A DNA stretch of 64,000 nt from Marinobacter sp. ANT_B65 (GCF_002407605.1 NZ_NXGV01000002.1:1-64000), one strand, 5' to 3'. Positions 1 to 8,737 are shown, counted from the first letter of the stretch. The notes: generated by a model not told the origin, from the letters alone. A program made the numbers and translations.

Positions 1-1242
<1,242 letters not shown>

Positions 1243-1365
1243 ATCATACAAGAATCCGAAGATTCTTAATTCTTGCTCAAGACAAAACTCAATTTTCGAC
1301 GAGTCGCTTGCCTTGGTATTTCTTGTCGAAATACTCCAGCCAGCGCCCACACGAATTACTTGGTC

Positions 1366-1381
1366 AATTTGTTAAAGAGCG
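1366..1381 (-). promoter_or_regulatory. rRNA leader boxA antitermination element
   Basis: The minus strand reads CGCTCTTTAACAAATT, matching the boxA core (TGCTCTTTAACA) bound by NusB/S10 in rrn antitermination. It lies about 125 nt upstream of the mature 16S end, as in other gammaproteobacterial rrn leaders. Confidence 0.85.
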
Positions 1382-1410
1382 TTTGAGCCGTTGCTCAATC
1401 AAGGAGGCGT

Positions 1411-1438
1411 ATTCTACTTTCTCTCGCCGCCTTGTCAA
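1411..1438 (-). promoter_or_regulatory. rrn operon sigma-70 promoter
   Basis: On the minus strand TTGACA (complement of 1433-1438) and TAGAAT (complement of 1411-1416) are separated by 16 bp. The -10 is followed by a GC-rich discriminator (ACGCCTCC), typical of stringently controlled rRNA promoters. An A-tract (complement of about 1441-1448) just upstream of the -35 resembles an UP element. boxA follows about 30 nt downstream. Confidence 0.9.
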
Positions 1439-1727
1439 CCGTTTTTTTCAAGCCGCTTCAGAGTAAGCGTCAGGACGTCATATCCCACCAGTTATAGCCG
1501 GCTTTCAGTTGTGGCGCAATAGCTCGTCGATGGCGCTGTTCTTCTGCGCTGGCAACCGGGGCAGTACATCCTTCAGATGATGACCTGCCCCAATCCACAC
1601 GGCCACCTGCTATCTGAACTCCCCGCAGCTATTGTCGAAACCCCTGCAAGAAGCTCTCGCTTGATCTATAGCAACTGGCATAGCGGGCATTTTCTCCGAC
1701 CGTGCGGATCAGCAAGCACCGCTCAGA
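1439..1727. other. Intergenic stretch between rrn promoter and cupin gene
   Basis: Beyond the UP-like A-tract next to the rrn -35, I see no convincing second rrn promoter, tRNA or gene. The short open frames have no recognisable product. No clear intrinsic terminator for the cupin gene is visible. Confidence 0.5.
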
Positions 1728-2093
1728 TCAGTGCTCCTCGTAATAGTCATTGCCACGAGAAAATTCGATAAATGTACAAGGTACGTCACCGACAGACCAT
1801 GCATCATGGCCCGGCGGCAACAACATGACGTCATTCTTAGAAAATTCTTCTTCGGCCCCGTCGTCCATAACCACCTTTAAGGTGCCAGACAGAACAAGAG
1901 CGACATGAGGCAGAACGCAACTACAAGTACCCGCATAGTCTTTCAAGTCCTCAGACCATTTTGCTCCAACGTCAAAGGTCACTCTGGTGACGGATACGCC
2001 ATTCAGCTCCACAGTCTCTTTCTTTATCCGACCGTGACTTTCCGCCTGCATATCGTCCAGATTGCCCTTTTGCATTTCAGGGAAGTAAGACAT
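1728..2093 (-). CDS. Small single-domain cupin protein
   Basis: 121 residues forming one cupin barrel. The centre (about residues 60-105) contains the GTCSC...PHVALVLSGTLKVVMDDG pattern, with a histidine and a following acidic/Gly turn like cupin motif 1, then a second-motif region around LLPPGHDAW. This suggests a metal-binding or small-ligand-binding cupin rather than a defined enzyme; the substrate cannot be read from sequence. The start ATG at 2093 is preceded by GGAG with 9-nt spacing. It lies 83 nt downstream of cynS on the same strand, so it is probably co-transcribed with it from the candidate sigma-54 promoter. The close spacing suggests an accessory role in cyanate metabolism, but this is inference. 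Confidence 0.75.
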   Translation of the reverse strand: MSYFPEMQKGNLDDMQAESHGRIKKETVELNGVSVTRVTFDVGAKWSEDLKDYAGTCSCVLPHVALVLSGTLKVVMDDGAEEEFSKNDVMLLPPGHDAWSVGDVPCTFIEFSRGNDYYEEH

Positions 2094-2176
2094 AAGTTAG
2101 TTCTCCAGTTTTTACAGATTGAATTTGAGATCAAAGGCACTTTCGTACCCTGGTTGTTTCGCTTACGAGCGCTGCA

Positions 2177-2611
2177 CTACCAACGGTTATAAGCCAGGTA
2201 TTTTCCGCTCATCGTGATTTGCACACGGTCGCCTTTTTCGCTTTCGATCTTGCCCAATTCCATTTCAAAGTCGATGGCGGACATTATCCCGTCCCCGAAC
2301 TTCTCGTGAATCAACGCTTTCAAGGTCTCTCCGTAGACGCCAACTATTTCGTAGAGCCGGTAAATACACGGATCGGTAGGAACGTCACGATCCCAATCCT
2401 TGGCAGGAGGTGCAACCAGCAACGCTACGGCTTCGCCTCCCAGACCAAGCAGGTCGCATAGTGACTTTGCTTTCTCGACAGGAAAGCTGTTCATGCCCAT
2501 GCAGGCGGAACACACGAAAACGGGAGACATACCCAAATGCTCTCCAATCGCCTCCCATGACAGTTTTTGTTCTGCCTTTGAAGCCAGAATCTCTGCTTTT
2601 AAATTTCTCAT
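2177..2611 (-). CDS. cynS: Cyanate hydratase (cyanase)
   Basis: Cyanase converts cyanate plus bicarbonate to carbamate, which yields ammonia and CO2, in the cytoplasm. The N-terminal helical domain (LSWEAIGEHLGMSPVFV, HTH-like) is followed by the catalytic region PTDPCIYRLYEIVGVYG...KFGDGIMSAIDF. Family catalytic residues are visible: Arg and Glu in YRLYE, and Ser in GIMSAID. The tail (SGKYLAYNRW) matches the family end. The ATG at 2611 gives 144 residues, about the usual size for this cyanase subtype, with GAGG upstream at longish spacing. ATG/GTG codons at 2656/2659 would add 15-16 residues with no family match. The gene is divergent from a sigma-54 activator, with a candidate -24/-12 promoter between them. 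Confidence 0.93.
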   Translation of the reverse strand: MRNLKAEILASKAEQKLSWEAIGEHLGMSPVFVCSACMGMNSFPVEKAKSLCDLLGLGGEAVALLVAPPAKDWDRDVPTDPCIYRLYEIVGVYGETLKALIHEKFGDGIMSAIDFEMELGKIESEKGDRVQITMSGKYLAYNRW

Positions 2612-2741
2612 GATCTGCTTTAGCCTCGTTGACACAGTACTGATGCGTTTGAGCATCACTCAACTTCGCGTTTAATAGTCAGTCGCTTGCGACCTTCCAA
2701 TACATCGGTCGGACAATCTTTCGCGGAGTCACGATGTAGTA

Positions 2742-2757
2742 TTCAGATATTGTGCCA
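2742..2757 (-). promoter_or_regulatory. Candidate sigma-54 (-24/-12) promoter for cynS
   Basis: The minus strand reads TGGCACAATATCTGAA. The -24 half (TGGCAC) is perfect. The -12 half keeps TG at the right distance but has GA instead of GC, so the match is partial. It lies about 130 nt upstream of the chosen cynS start and faces it. A sigma-54 activator gene is divergent on the other side of the gap, which raises the prior. Confidence 0.55.
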
Positions 2758-2861
2758 ACCAACAGATATTATTTTTTATCCATTAAAATCAATATCATAA
2801 GCAAATCAAACCAAAGAGCTTCAAGTATTGAAATTTCATAAATTATTATATTTCATAATTA

Positions 2862-2881
2862 AATTATGATATATCATAATT
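2862..2881. promoter_or_regulatory. Perfect 20-bp palindrome, candidate activator binding site
   Basis: AATTATGATATATCATAATT is a perfect inverted repeat. Related half-sites (TTTCATAA, TTTCATAATT) occur just to its left at about 2833-2860, in a very AT-rich tract. It lies about 105 bp upstream of the candidate -24/-12 promoter, a normal enhancer distance for NtrC-type activators, and 26 bp before the activator gene's own start, so it could serve for activation of cynS and autoregulation together. Confidence 0.55.
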
Positions 2882-2907
2882 CCATGCTTGCAGATTGGAT
2901 AAAGTGA

Positions 2908-4812
2908 ATGCCAATGGCTCAAACACCTGATACCGGCCTCTGGCCTGATGCGCTGGCCGGTACCGAGGCGGCCATTCTGGTTGTGGACCCAGTCACTGAC
3001 CAGGTTCTTGGTGCCAATCAGAGCGCGGCACGACTACTGGATTGCGATCTGGCAAGTGTGAATAGCCTTAAACCCAGCAAACTGTTTGGTCAAAAGCTAC
3101 CTTTGCTGATAATCCTGACCGACGAGTGTCTTTCCAGGGGGCATGCATGGACCGATACCCTGGAGATCAGACTCCCTGACCATAGCAACTCCGTGAACGT
3201 CGAGGTTTTCCTGTCGCATGCCAGGCATGACGGGCGTGAGGCAGTAGTGCTCATGATTTACCCGCTTAATGTGGTTCGCACACGCCGAGCAAGAGCCGAA
3301 TATGACCGTCTTCGTGGTACTTCAAGCGATGTTGCAAGCATCGAACGAATCTTCCGCGATCTCAGTAGAGGCAACCAATTGCTGCTGAACGCTGTCGGAG
3401 AAGGCATTTACGGTGTCAATGCACGGGGAGAACTAACCTTTCTCAATCCTGCCGGAGAGAGAATGCTTGGCTGGAAAGCAGAAGAGCTGACCGGTCTCAT
3501 CGCTCACCAAGTGACGCATCACACCCACGAGAACGGAGAAAACTACCCGATCACGGATTGTCCCATTTACGCTGCGTTTCGGGACGGTGCCGTTCACCGC
3601 GTGTCTGACGAAGTGTTCTGGAGACGCGATGGCACCTGTTTTCCGGTCGAGTACACCTCAACCCCCATTGAAGATGCCGGGCAGCTCATTGGCGCTGTCG
3701 TAGTTTTTCGAGACGTCAGTCAACAGCGCCAAGCAGATCAGAAGTTGCGATCTGCACTGACTGAGGTTGAAGCGCTCACTCGTCGTCTTGAAAAAGAAAA
3801 TGCCTATTTGCAGGACGAAATCAGAACGCGGCAGGCGTTTGGTGAGATCATTGGCGACAGTGAGCAGATACATAGCATCATCGAAAAAATCCAGCTCGTC
3901 GCACCAACGGATTCCAGCGTATTAATTGTCGGGGAGTCGGGCACGGGGAAAGAGCTGATTGCACATGCAATACACTCGGCGAGTGAAAGAAAAGCCCGCC
4001 CGCTTATCCGGGTCAATTGCGCAGCCATACCCAGAGACTTGTTCGAGAGCGAGTTTTTCGGCCATCGCAAAGGTGCGTTTACCGGGGCTATAGCAGATCG
4101 CACCGGGCGTTTCGAGATGGCAGATGGAGGTACCATATTTCTTGACGAGATCAGTGAAATGCCTATCGATATGCAGGGCAAACTGCTTCGCGTATTGCAG
4201 GAGGGGCAGTTCGAGCGTATTGGGGAGACCAGGACAATCAATTCTGATTTTCGCGTAATAGCCGCGACCAATCGCGACTTGAAAGAAGAGGCCAAAGCAA
4301 AACGATTTCGCGAAGACCTCTACTACCGAATCGCCGTCTTTCCAATTGAAGCTGTCCCACTAAGAGAGCGACCTCAGGACATCCCTCTGCTTGTACAACA
4401 TTTCATGAAGGAGTACACCGCAAAACACAATATTCCGCCGAAGAAATGCACCATAGCGGACATGGAGCGACTTCAGCGCTATTCCTGGCCAGGCAATATT
4501 CGTGAATTACGCAATGTAGTGGAACATGCCATGATCATTTCACGCTCCAGAAAAATGAGCTTCCCGCTGCTAAACGCTTCGGACTCCAAACTGCCAGCCT
4601 TCCAGGGCCTGGCTGCTGAATCGACTCGCAAACAAGAGGTGGTGACCGCCAGGGAGATGGAGGTCAAGGAACGTGAGAATATCATTGCCGCGCTCAAGCT
4701 ATCGAAAGGCAAGGTGTCAGGGCCTGGAGGAGCCGCAGAAATACTGGGGATCAAGGCGCCGACTCTGTATTCACGCCTCAAACGCTTCAGTATCGACAAG
4801 TCAAAACTGTGA
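2908..4812 (+). CDS. PAS-PAS-AAA+-Fis sigma-54-dependent transcriptional activator
   Basis: 634-residue bacterial enhancer-binding protein. Residues ~10-125 and ~150-275 look like two PAS sensor domains, followed by a short coiled linker to ~310. The AAA+ domain (~315-545) has Walker A GESGTGKE (~343-350), the sigma-54-contacting GAFTGA loop (~390-396), Walker B GTIFLDE (~408-414) and a WPGNIRELRN segment. The C-terminus (~595-634) is a Fis-type HTH (GGAAEILGIKAPTLYSRL). There is no receiver domain, so activation would be by ligand or redox sensing through PAS. It is divergent from cynS, with the -24/-12 candidate and palindrome between. Its likely role is to activate cynS-cupin; the signal is unknown. 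The start ATG is 8 codons before the first PAS helix, with GGATAAAG upstream. Confidence 0.93.
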   Translation: MPMAQTPDTGLWPDALAGTEAAILVVDPVTDQVLGANQSAARLLDCDLASVNSLKPSKLFGQKLPLLIILTDECLSRGHAWTDTLEIRLPDHSNSVNVEVFLSHARHDGREAVVLMIYPLNVVRTRRARAEYDRLRGTSSDVASIERIFRDLSRGNQLLLNAVGEGIYGVNARGELTFLNPAGERMLGWKAEELTGLIAHQVTHHTHENGENYPITDCPIYAAFRDGAVHRVSDEVFWRRDGTCFPVEYTSTPIEDAGQLIGAVVVFRDVSQQRQADQKLRSALTEVEALTRRLEKENAYLQDEIRTRQAFGEIIGDSEQIHSIIEKIQLVAPTDSSVLIVGESGTGKELIAHAIHSASERKARPLIRVNCAAIPRDLFESEFFGHRKGAFTGAIADRTGRFEMADGGTIFLDEISEMPIDMQGKLLRVLQEGQFERIGETRTINSDFRVIAATNRDLKEEAKAKRFREDLYYRIAVFPIEAVPLRERPQDIPLLVQHFMKEYTAKHNIPPKKCTIADMERLQRYSWPGNIRELRNVVEHAMIISRSRKMSFPLLNASDSKLPAFQGLAAESTRKQEVVTAREMEVKERENIIAALKLSKGKVSGPGGAAEILGIKAPTLYSRLKRFSIDKSKL

Positions 4813-4837
4813 GACTCTCAATCCAAGGCAGCTTGAT

Positions 4838-4872
4838 GTACCGCTGCCAACTACCCTCCAGGGGAACAAGCT
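4838..4872. repeat. Short imperfect repeat shared with 8704-8737
   Basis: This 35-nt stretch matches 8704-8737 at about 28 positions with one gap (GTACCrCTGC...CCCTCyAGGG...ACAAGCT). In one minus-strand frame both encode a similar peptide (LVPLEGS / LVALEGS), suggesting leftovers of the same coding tail. One copy lies at the end of the first Rhs remnant; the other touches the right end of the IS3-family element. Confidence 0.4.
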
Positions 4873-5629
4873 GGCATTTCTGACCGAGCCGAAAAAACGG
4901 GGCGATTCAATGCTGTCGCCAGGTTTATCGCTAAAGCGTTGTCTTTGTATACTTGTGCCCCAGCTGCCTGCGCACCATCTTTTGGCGACAAGCCCATTGG
5001 ATCCCCAATTTCTTCCGGCGTTAATCCTGTCATATAGGAGTGCGCAGAAACCAGAGTATCATGCAAAAACTCTCGAGCCCCGCCAAGAACAAATGCCCAA
5101 AATCCCTCCTCAGCAGCTGTTTCTTGGGCCGCGGGTACGTTTTCAGAAATTGGCGTAGCATCAGCCTAGTTAACATTAGAGGCTGTGACACAGGGCTCAA
5201 AATCCAGCCCCAAAGGATCAACATAATCCACCGGATTCGGTGTATACCGGTAACTGTTGAGCCCACCCTTTATCCCGTATGGGTCCGGCGTCAGATACCG
5301 TCCGGTGGAGGGATCATAATCCCGGAACCGGTTCTGAACGATCCCGGTCAATTCATCCTCAAACTGCCCCGGTAATCTGAGGAGCTGGTGAATGGCGTTG
5401 TTGAGTGTTTCAGGCTGGCAGTTGCCCCAGGCATCGGCGTTGCCCTGCCAGACCTTCTGGCCGTTCTGATCCCACAAACGGACGGGCATCATCCGGTGGT
5501 GCGGTGGCTGTCCTGATGGTGTTCCGTGATCTGGCCGAGGTTGTTATAGGCCCAGTGCAGTTTGCGGGCGGCGCAACTGGCGTGGGTGCGACGGCCAAAG
5601 GCGTCGTAACGGTACTGGCGGGTGACCGT
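4851..5629 (-). pseudogene. Rhs core/C-terminal remnant with internal deletion and in-frame amber
   Basis: Reading on the minus strand, 5629-5500 encodes an internal Rhs YD-repeat piece (RYDAFGRRTHASCAARKLHW). It is fused out of frame, at a CACCG junction, to the conserved Rhs core end (MMPVRLWD ... GRYLTPDPYGIKGG ... VDYVDPLGL, 5492-5166). Relative to the intact Rhs at 11488-15729 roughly 1.1-1.2 kb of core is missing at that junction. The frame ends at TAG (5166-5168), and the same frame then stays open to 4851, encoding a helical pre-toxin segment (TPISENVPAAQETAAEE..., LTPEEIGDPMGLSPKDGAQ). No toxin domain follows. This is a dead Rhs tip displaced or eroded by recombination. Confidence 0.8.
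5200..5498 (-). repeat. Rhs core repeat, copy 1
   Basis: DNA encoding the Rhs core end (MMPVRLWD to DPLGLDFE). It is near-identical by eye to copies at 10243-10700 and 12306-12830, with long uninterrupted runs shared by all three, for example around 5361-5440. Such conserved core DNA next to variable tips is the classic substrate for Rhs tip exchange. Confidence 0.85.
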
Positions 5630-6067
5630 TTATCTTTCTCCGGCTTGACGAAAAACAATACCCCGTCCGGATTTAGCAGAATACAACGCAACCATGGACT
5701 TTACTGGTAAACAGACCTTCTCAGAGCTTCCTGAAAATTTCGCACGAAAAAGCAAACGATCGCCTTCCCAATGCAAGCCATCAACTGCCTTGAATGACAG
5801 ATCCAGTGTCATTGTGGGGCCGTCAATGTGCGATGTAGGCACAGCCACACCGAACTCATTGACTGCAATTTCCACGTAGGGAAGCTCTCGTTTCTTCATA
5901 ATTTCTTTAAACATGGTCTGAAACTGAGAGCCCGTTTCGGACTTGAGATCCGGACTGGTTACAGTATTAATGAATCTACGTCTGGCCCACACTGTGCTCA
6001 AAAACTGATAAACCCAAATAACCGAGAGCATCAGCAAGAAGAGAGCTAACACCAAGAGCATTTCCAT
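5630..6067 (-). CDS. Membrane-anchored SspB-like protein
   Basis: 145 residues. Residues 1-25 are one hydrophobic segment (MLLVLALFLLMLSVIWVYQF) that would anchor the protein in the inner membrane. Residues ~60-140 follow the pattern of the ClpXP adaptor SspB: GVAVPTSHIDG...LDLSFKAVDGL...DRLLFRAKFSG...VCLPVKSMVALYSAKSGRGIVF. In E. coli SspB the corresponding features are GVQVP, IAPRAV, VRFNARFGG, VPLAAVLAIYARENGAG. The C-terminal ClpX-binding tail of SspB is absent; the protein stops just after the fold. Ordinary SspB is cytosolic, so the anchor is unusual. The stop codon abuts an Rhs fragment. It could be an orphan immunity or adaptor gene of a lost Rhs tip; function is unknown. Fold similarity is recognised by eye only. 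Confidence 0.6.
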   Translation of the reverse strand: MEMLLVLALFLLMLSVIWVYQFLSTVWARRRFINTVTSPDLKSETGSQFQTMFKEIMKKRELPYVEIAVNEFGVAVPTSHIDGPTMTLDLSFKAVDGLHWEGDRLLFRAKFSGSSEKVCLPVKSMVALYSAKSGRGIVFRQAGER

Positions 6068-6178
6068 CTGCTATCTCTATTAACCGGTAAATATAATTGC
6101 CCTCTCCAAACGCTTGCGGCGTCACATAAAGCTCGTCTCGCTAACGTGGAGATACCTACTGGCGTGACGTCAGAGTCC

Positions 6179-7318
6179 TCACTCCAACTCCATCATCGTA
6201 CTGGCGATCATGCTAATAAATGACACCAGCAGCGTAACTTTGGCCAGATACAGAGCAAAAGCCAATGAAACTGGCCATACCAGCCAGCAGAATGCCGTTA
6301 TGTAGATCCCGAAATAGCCAATCAGAAAATACTTGGTTTGCCGAGCCGATTGATGATGCAGTCGGTTGAAGGACACCGCGCCCAAAATGGTCACGAGGGG
6401 AATTAAAACGTCACTTGAAAACATCACAAAAGGGCGCGGACTTCCTTGCAGTTGCAAGTAGTAGCTGAACCCCGTCCCGAATAACGCCATCATCACAGCC
6501 ACCAACACCAATTTCCAATTAAAACGGCTGTTTCTCAGGTCTTCTCGAATGTCAGTTGGTCCCTGGTCACTGTTCGCGAGTGCGTACCGCCAATTACGCC
6601 GTCGCTGAAGCCCGCCCAGGCCACTGGTTGTCCAGACGTGGTGAGTGGCGCTGTCGATGAGGGTGCCGCAAATGAAAACCCGCTCTTTACGATTAAAGAG
6701 AAGCTTAAGGTCGCGAAGCGCCGCACGGGCGGCGGGGGTGTCTATGTGGTCTCCCACCTGAATCAGTTCAAAAATAATCGCGATGGGTTGATTCTTTTTT
6801 CTTTTGGCTTTGCGGTTTCGTTTGGGGGCATTCTCCAGCAGACTTGCATCCTCTTCGTCCGCAGCGACTTTTTCCAGTTCTTCCCTGAAAGATTTCCCAG
6901 CAAGAATCAATTGCTCACGGGTTAGTCCGGGTGATATGGGGCCGTCGATAAACAAGCCAACCTTGATACCCAACCCGCTCATCTTAGTCACTATTCGAGA
7001 ACAGAAAGGTTTCAACATGCGCAGAGAGGGCACCACAATACCAACCATGATGGGCTCCCCATCCACCTCTGCAATGTCCGCGAAATCCGGTAATGGCCCA
7101 CCTATTAACGGAGCTGTATTGAAGTGACGTGCATGCGCGTCAAGATACTGCAACAATAATTCATCACTAGCTTCGTCATCGGTTTCGGCTTCGGCTTCGA
7201 TCTGCGCCAGTAACGCCTCTTCGTTTGGGAGCATAGGCACTTCATCCGTATCGAGCACGATATCCCAGAACTGCTCGACTATGGATCGCTGAACAAGGCG
7301 ATCGATCAAATGAGACAT
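6179..7318 (-). CDS. Unrecognised protein with C-terminal membrane segments
   Basis: 379 residues from the ATG at 7318, chosen because AAAGGA sits 7 nt upstream; a start 10 codons earlier has no better site. The N-terminal third is acidic (EAEAETDDEASDE). The middle (~residues 80-265) looks alpha/beta (IMVGIVVPSLRML, IKVGLFIDGPI, PIAIIFELIQVG, VFICGTLID), with a very basic patch (PKRNRKAKRKK, ~165-175) between strands. About residues 270-379 hold three to four hydrophobic helices. I do not recognise the family. It follows an Rhs remnant (7351-7442) and precedes the SspB-like gene, so an immunity or effector-associated role is possible, but nothing in the sequence proves it. Confidence 0.7.
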   Translation of the reverse strand: MSHLIDRLVQRSIVEQFWDIVLDTDEVPMLPNEEALLAQIEAEAETDDEASDELLLQYLDAHARHFNTAPLIGGPLPDFADIAEVDGEPIMVGIVVPSLRMLKPFCSRIVTKMSGLGIKVGLFIDGPISPGLTREQLILAGKSFREELEKVAADEEDASLLENAPKRNRKAKRKKNQPIAIIFELIQVGDHIDTPAARAALRDLKLLFNRKERVFICGTLIDSATHHVWTTSGLGGLQRRRNWRYALANSDQGPTDIREDLRNSRFNWKLVLVAVMMALFGTGFSYYLQLQGSPRPFVMFSSDVLIPLVTILGAVSFNRLHHQSARQTKYFLIGYFGIYITAFCWLVWPVSLAFALYLAKVTLLVSFISMIASTMMELE

Positions 7319-7350
7319 TGTCACATTCCTTTGTAGATAGTTGCTCATCC

Positions 7351-7442
7351 CGCCCTGTATGTCTTATGGATCAGGTGTCAGATACTGCCCCGGCAGCTTC
7401 AAAGACCTGTAGATGTTACTGTCGAGCGTTTCCAGTTGGCAT
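7351..7442 (-). pseudogene. Highly decayed Rhs core fragment
   Basis: On the minus strand one frame encodes CQLETLDSNIYRSLKLPGQ joined directly to YLTPDP, a stop, then DIQGG. The intact Rhs has CQPETLNNAIHQPLRLPGQ, about 22 further residues, then YLTPDPLGIKGG. So this is a diverged Rhs core with an internal deletion and a stop codon, ending just before the 379-residue gene. Confidence 0.7.
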
Positions 7443-7544
7443 TTGCACTACCCCCCGGACCTTTTGATCATCCTGATCTCACTACCGAAAGGACATCGTT
7501 CGATGGGTATTCCCCCCATTTTAAGAGGACATCAAAAGTAGCGT

Positions 7545-8372
7545 TCAGGCCACCATGGCCAATTTCTGTTGTGGGGTAATGCCTCCGAGGGCCATGTTGG
7601 GCCGTTCATTATTGTAGGTCCATAGCCGCTGCGTTGCATATTCCTGAACCTCTTCAATCGAGTGGAACAGGTATTGGGCCAGCCAGTCATAACGTACGGT
7701 GCAGTTGTAACGCTCGATATACGAATTCTTCTGCGGGTTGCCGGGCTGAATAAAGACCAGTGTAATATCGTGCCTCTTAGCCCAGGCGGCCAAGGTGGCA
7801 CTGATGTATTCCGGGCCATTGTCGCAGCGAATTTGCATGGGCTTTCCCCGCCACTCGATGATCTGATCCAAAGCCCGGATAACACGCTCAGAGGGCAGTG
7901 ACAGGTCTACTTCAACGCCCAAGCCTTCCCGGTTGTAATCATCGATCACATTGAACAGCCGGTAACTTCGGCCATCTTCTAACTGGTCGTGCATGAAGTC
8001 CGTGGACCAACTGATGTTGATGGCCGTAGGCACCGCCAATGGCTCGGGTTTCTCGCGTATTAGTCGTTTACGGGACTTGATACGTAGGTTCAGCTCCAGT
8101 TCCCGGTAGATCCGGTAAACGCGCTTGTGGTTCCAGGGGTAACCCTTCACGTTGCGCAGGTACAGAAAACACAGGCCAAAGCCCCAGTTTCTCTGGTTAT
8201 GGGTTAAGCGCACCAACAGATCCGCGATCTCGGCATTTTCACTGCTGAGCTTAGCCCGGTAACGGTAGCAGGACTCACTGATACTGAAGACCTCGCAGGC
8301 CTGGCGAATGCTACAACGAGCAGCGGCAACGGCTTTGTGTGCCATCTCACGGCGGAGGGTTGGCTTTACCAC
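7545..8372 (-). CDS. IS3-family transposase OrfB (DDE integrase core)
   Basis: 275 residues. An N-terminal HTH_21-like region (residues ~10-110, [17 protein letters not shown]) precedes the rve integrase core. The DDE triad can be placed at SWSTDFMHD (first D), IRCDNGPEY (second D) and [12 protein letters not shown] (E). The frame opens with GTG at 8372 and overlaps orfA by 7 nt in the -1 phase, so OrfB may also be made as an OrfAB fusion by frameshifting. The frame looks intact. Confidence 0.93.
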   Translation of the reverse strand: MVKPTLRREMAHKAVAAARCSIRQACEVFSISESCYRYRAKLSSENAEIADLLVRLTHNQRNWGFGLCFLYLRNVKGYPWNHKRVYRIYRELELNLRIKSRKRLIREKPEPLAVPTAINISWSTDFMHDQLEDGRSYRLFNVIDDYNREGLGVEVDLSLPSERVIRALDQIIEWRGKPMQIRCDNGPEYISATLAAWAKRHDITLVFIQPGNPQKNSYIERYNCTVRYDWLAQYLFHSIEEVQEYATQRLWTYNNERPNMALGGITPQQKLAMVA

Positions 8373-8632
8373 TTTCCCTCAAGAGCTTCCTTGCGCAACT
8401 CAGACTTGAGCCGTTCTTCGGCATACATCTTCTTCAGCCGCCGGTTCTCATCCTCAAGCTCTTTCATACGCTTGATCATGGAGGTATCCATGCCGCCAAA
8501 TTTGGCTCGCCACTTATAAAAGCTGACACTGCTCATGCCGTGTTCGCGGCATAGCTCCGGAACGGACACACCGCTCTCGGCTTGCTTCAAGATCGCCATG
8601 ATTTGGCTATCGGAAAAACATGACGTCTTCAT
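8366..8632 (-). CDS. IS3-family transposase OrfA (HTH)
   Basis: 88 residues from the ATG at 8632, which has GGGAGA 7-8 nt upstream; an upstream in-frame extension lacks a site. It contains the transposase_8-type HTH ([37 protein letters not shown]) followed by a leucine-zipper-like helix ([18 protein letters not shown]) used for multimerisation. It ends in TAA inside the start of orfB. Confidence 0.93.
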   Translation of the reverse strand: MKTSCFSDSQIMAILKQAESGVSVPELCREHGMSSVSFYKWRAKFGGMDTSMIKRMKELEDENRRLKKMYAEERLKSELRKEALEGKW

Positions 8633-8703
8633 GCAGAATCTCCCTGCGTTTAGCTTACGGAAAATTCTACTTTTGAGCACCTCGGTTTTTCGGGGGGATT
8701 ACC

Positions 8704-8737
8704 GTACCACTGCAGCTGCCCTCTAGGGCGACAAGCT
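8704..8737. repeat. Short imperfect repeat shared with 4838-4872
   Basis: Partner of the 35-nt repeat at 4838-4872 (about 28 matches). It begins exactly at the right tip of the IS3-family element and runs into the PAAR fragment. Confidence 0.4.

Larger units (their letters stand above)
7506..8703 (-). mobile_element. IS3-family insertion sequence
   Basis: A two-gene element (orfA, orfB overlapping) bounded by imperfect inverted repeats. The left end reads GGTATTCCCCCC from 7506, then GAGGACATCAAAAGTAG. The right end on the minus strand reads GGTAATCCCCCC from 8703, then GAGGTGCTCAAAAGTAG. Exact tips are uncertain by a few bases and no clear target duplication is visible at either edge. It is inserted in the Rhs graveyard, with an Rhs fragment on the left and a PAAR stub on the right. 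Confidence 0.88.

Noticed and set aside
7453..7510. Search for the missing N-terminal half of the PAAR stub on the left side of the IS
   Set aside because: No PAAR-like peptide is found in any frame there, so the IS did not simply split one PAAR gene.
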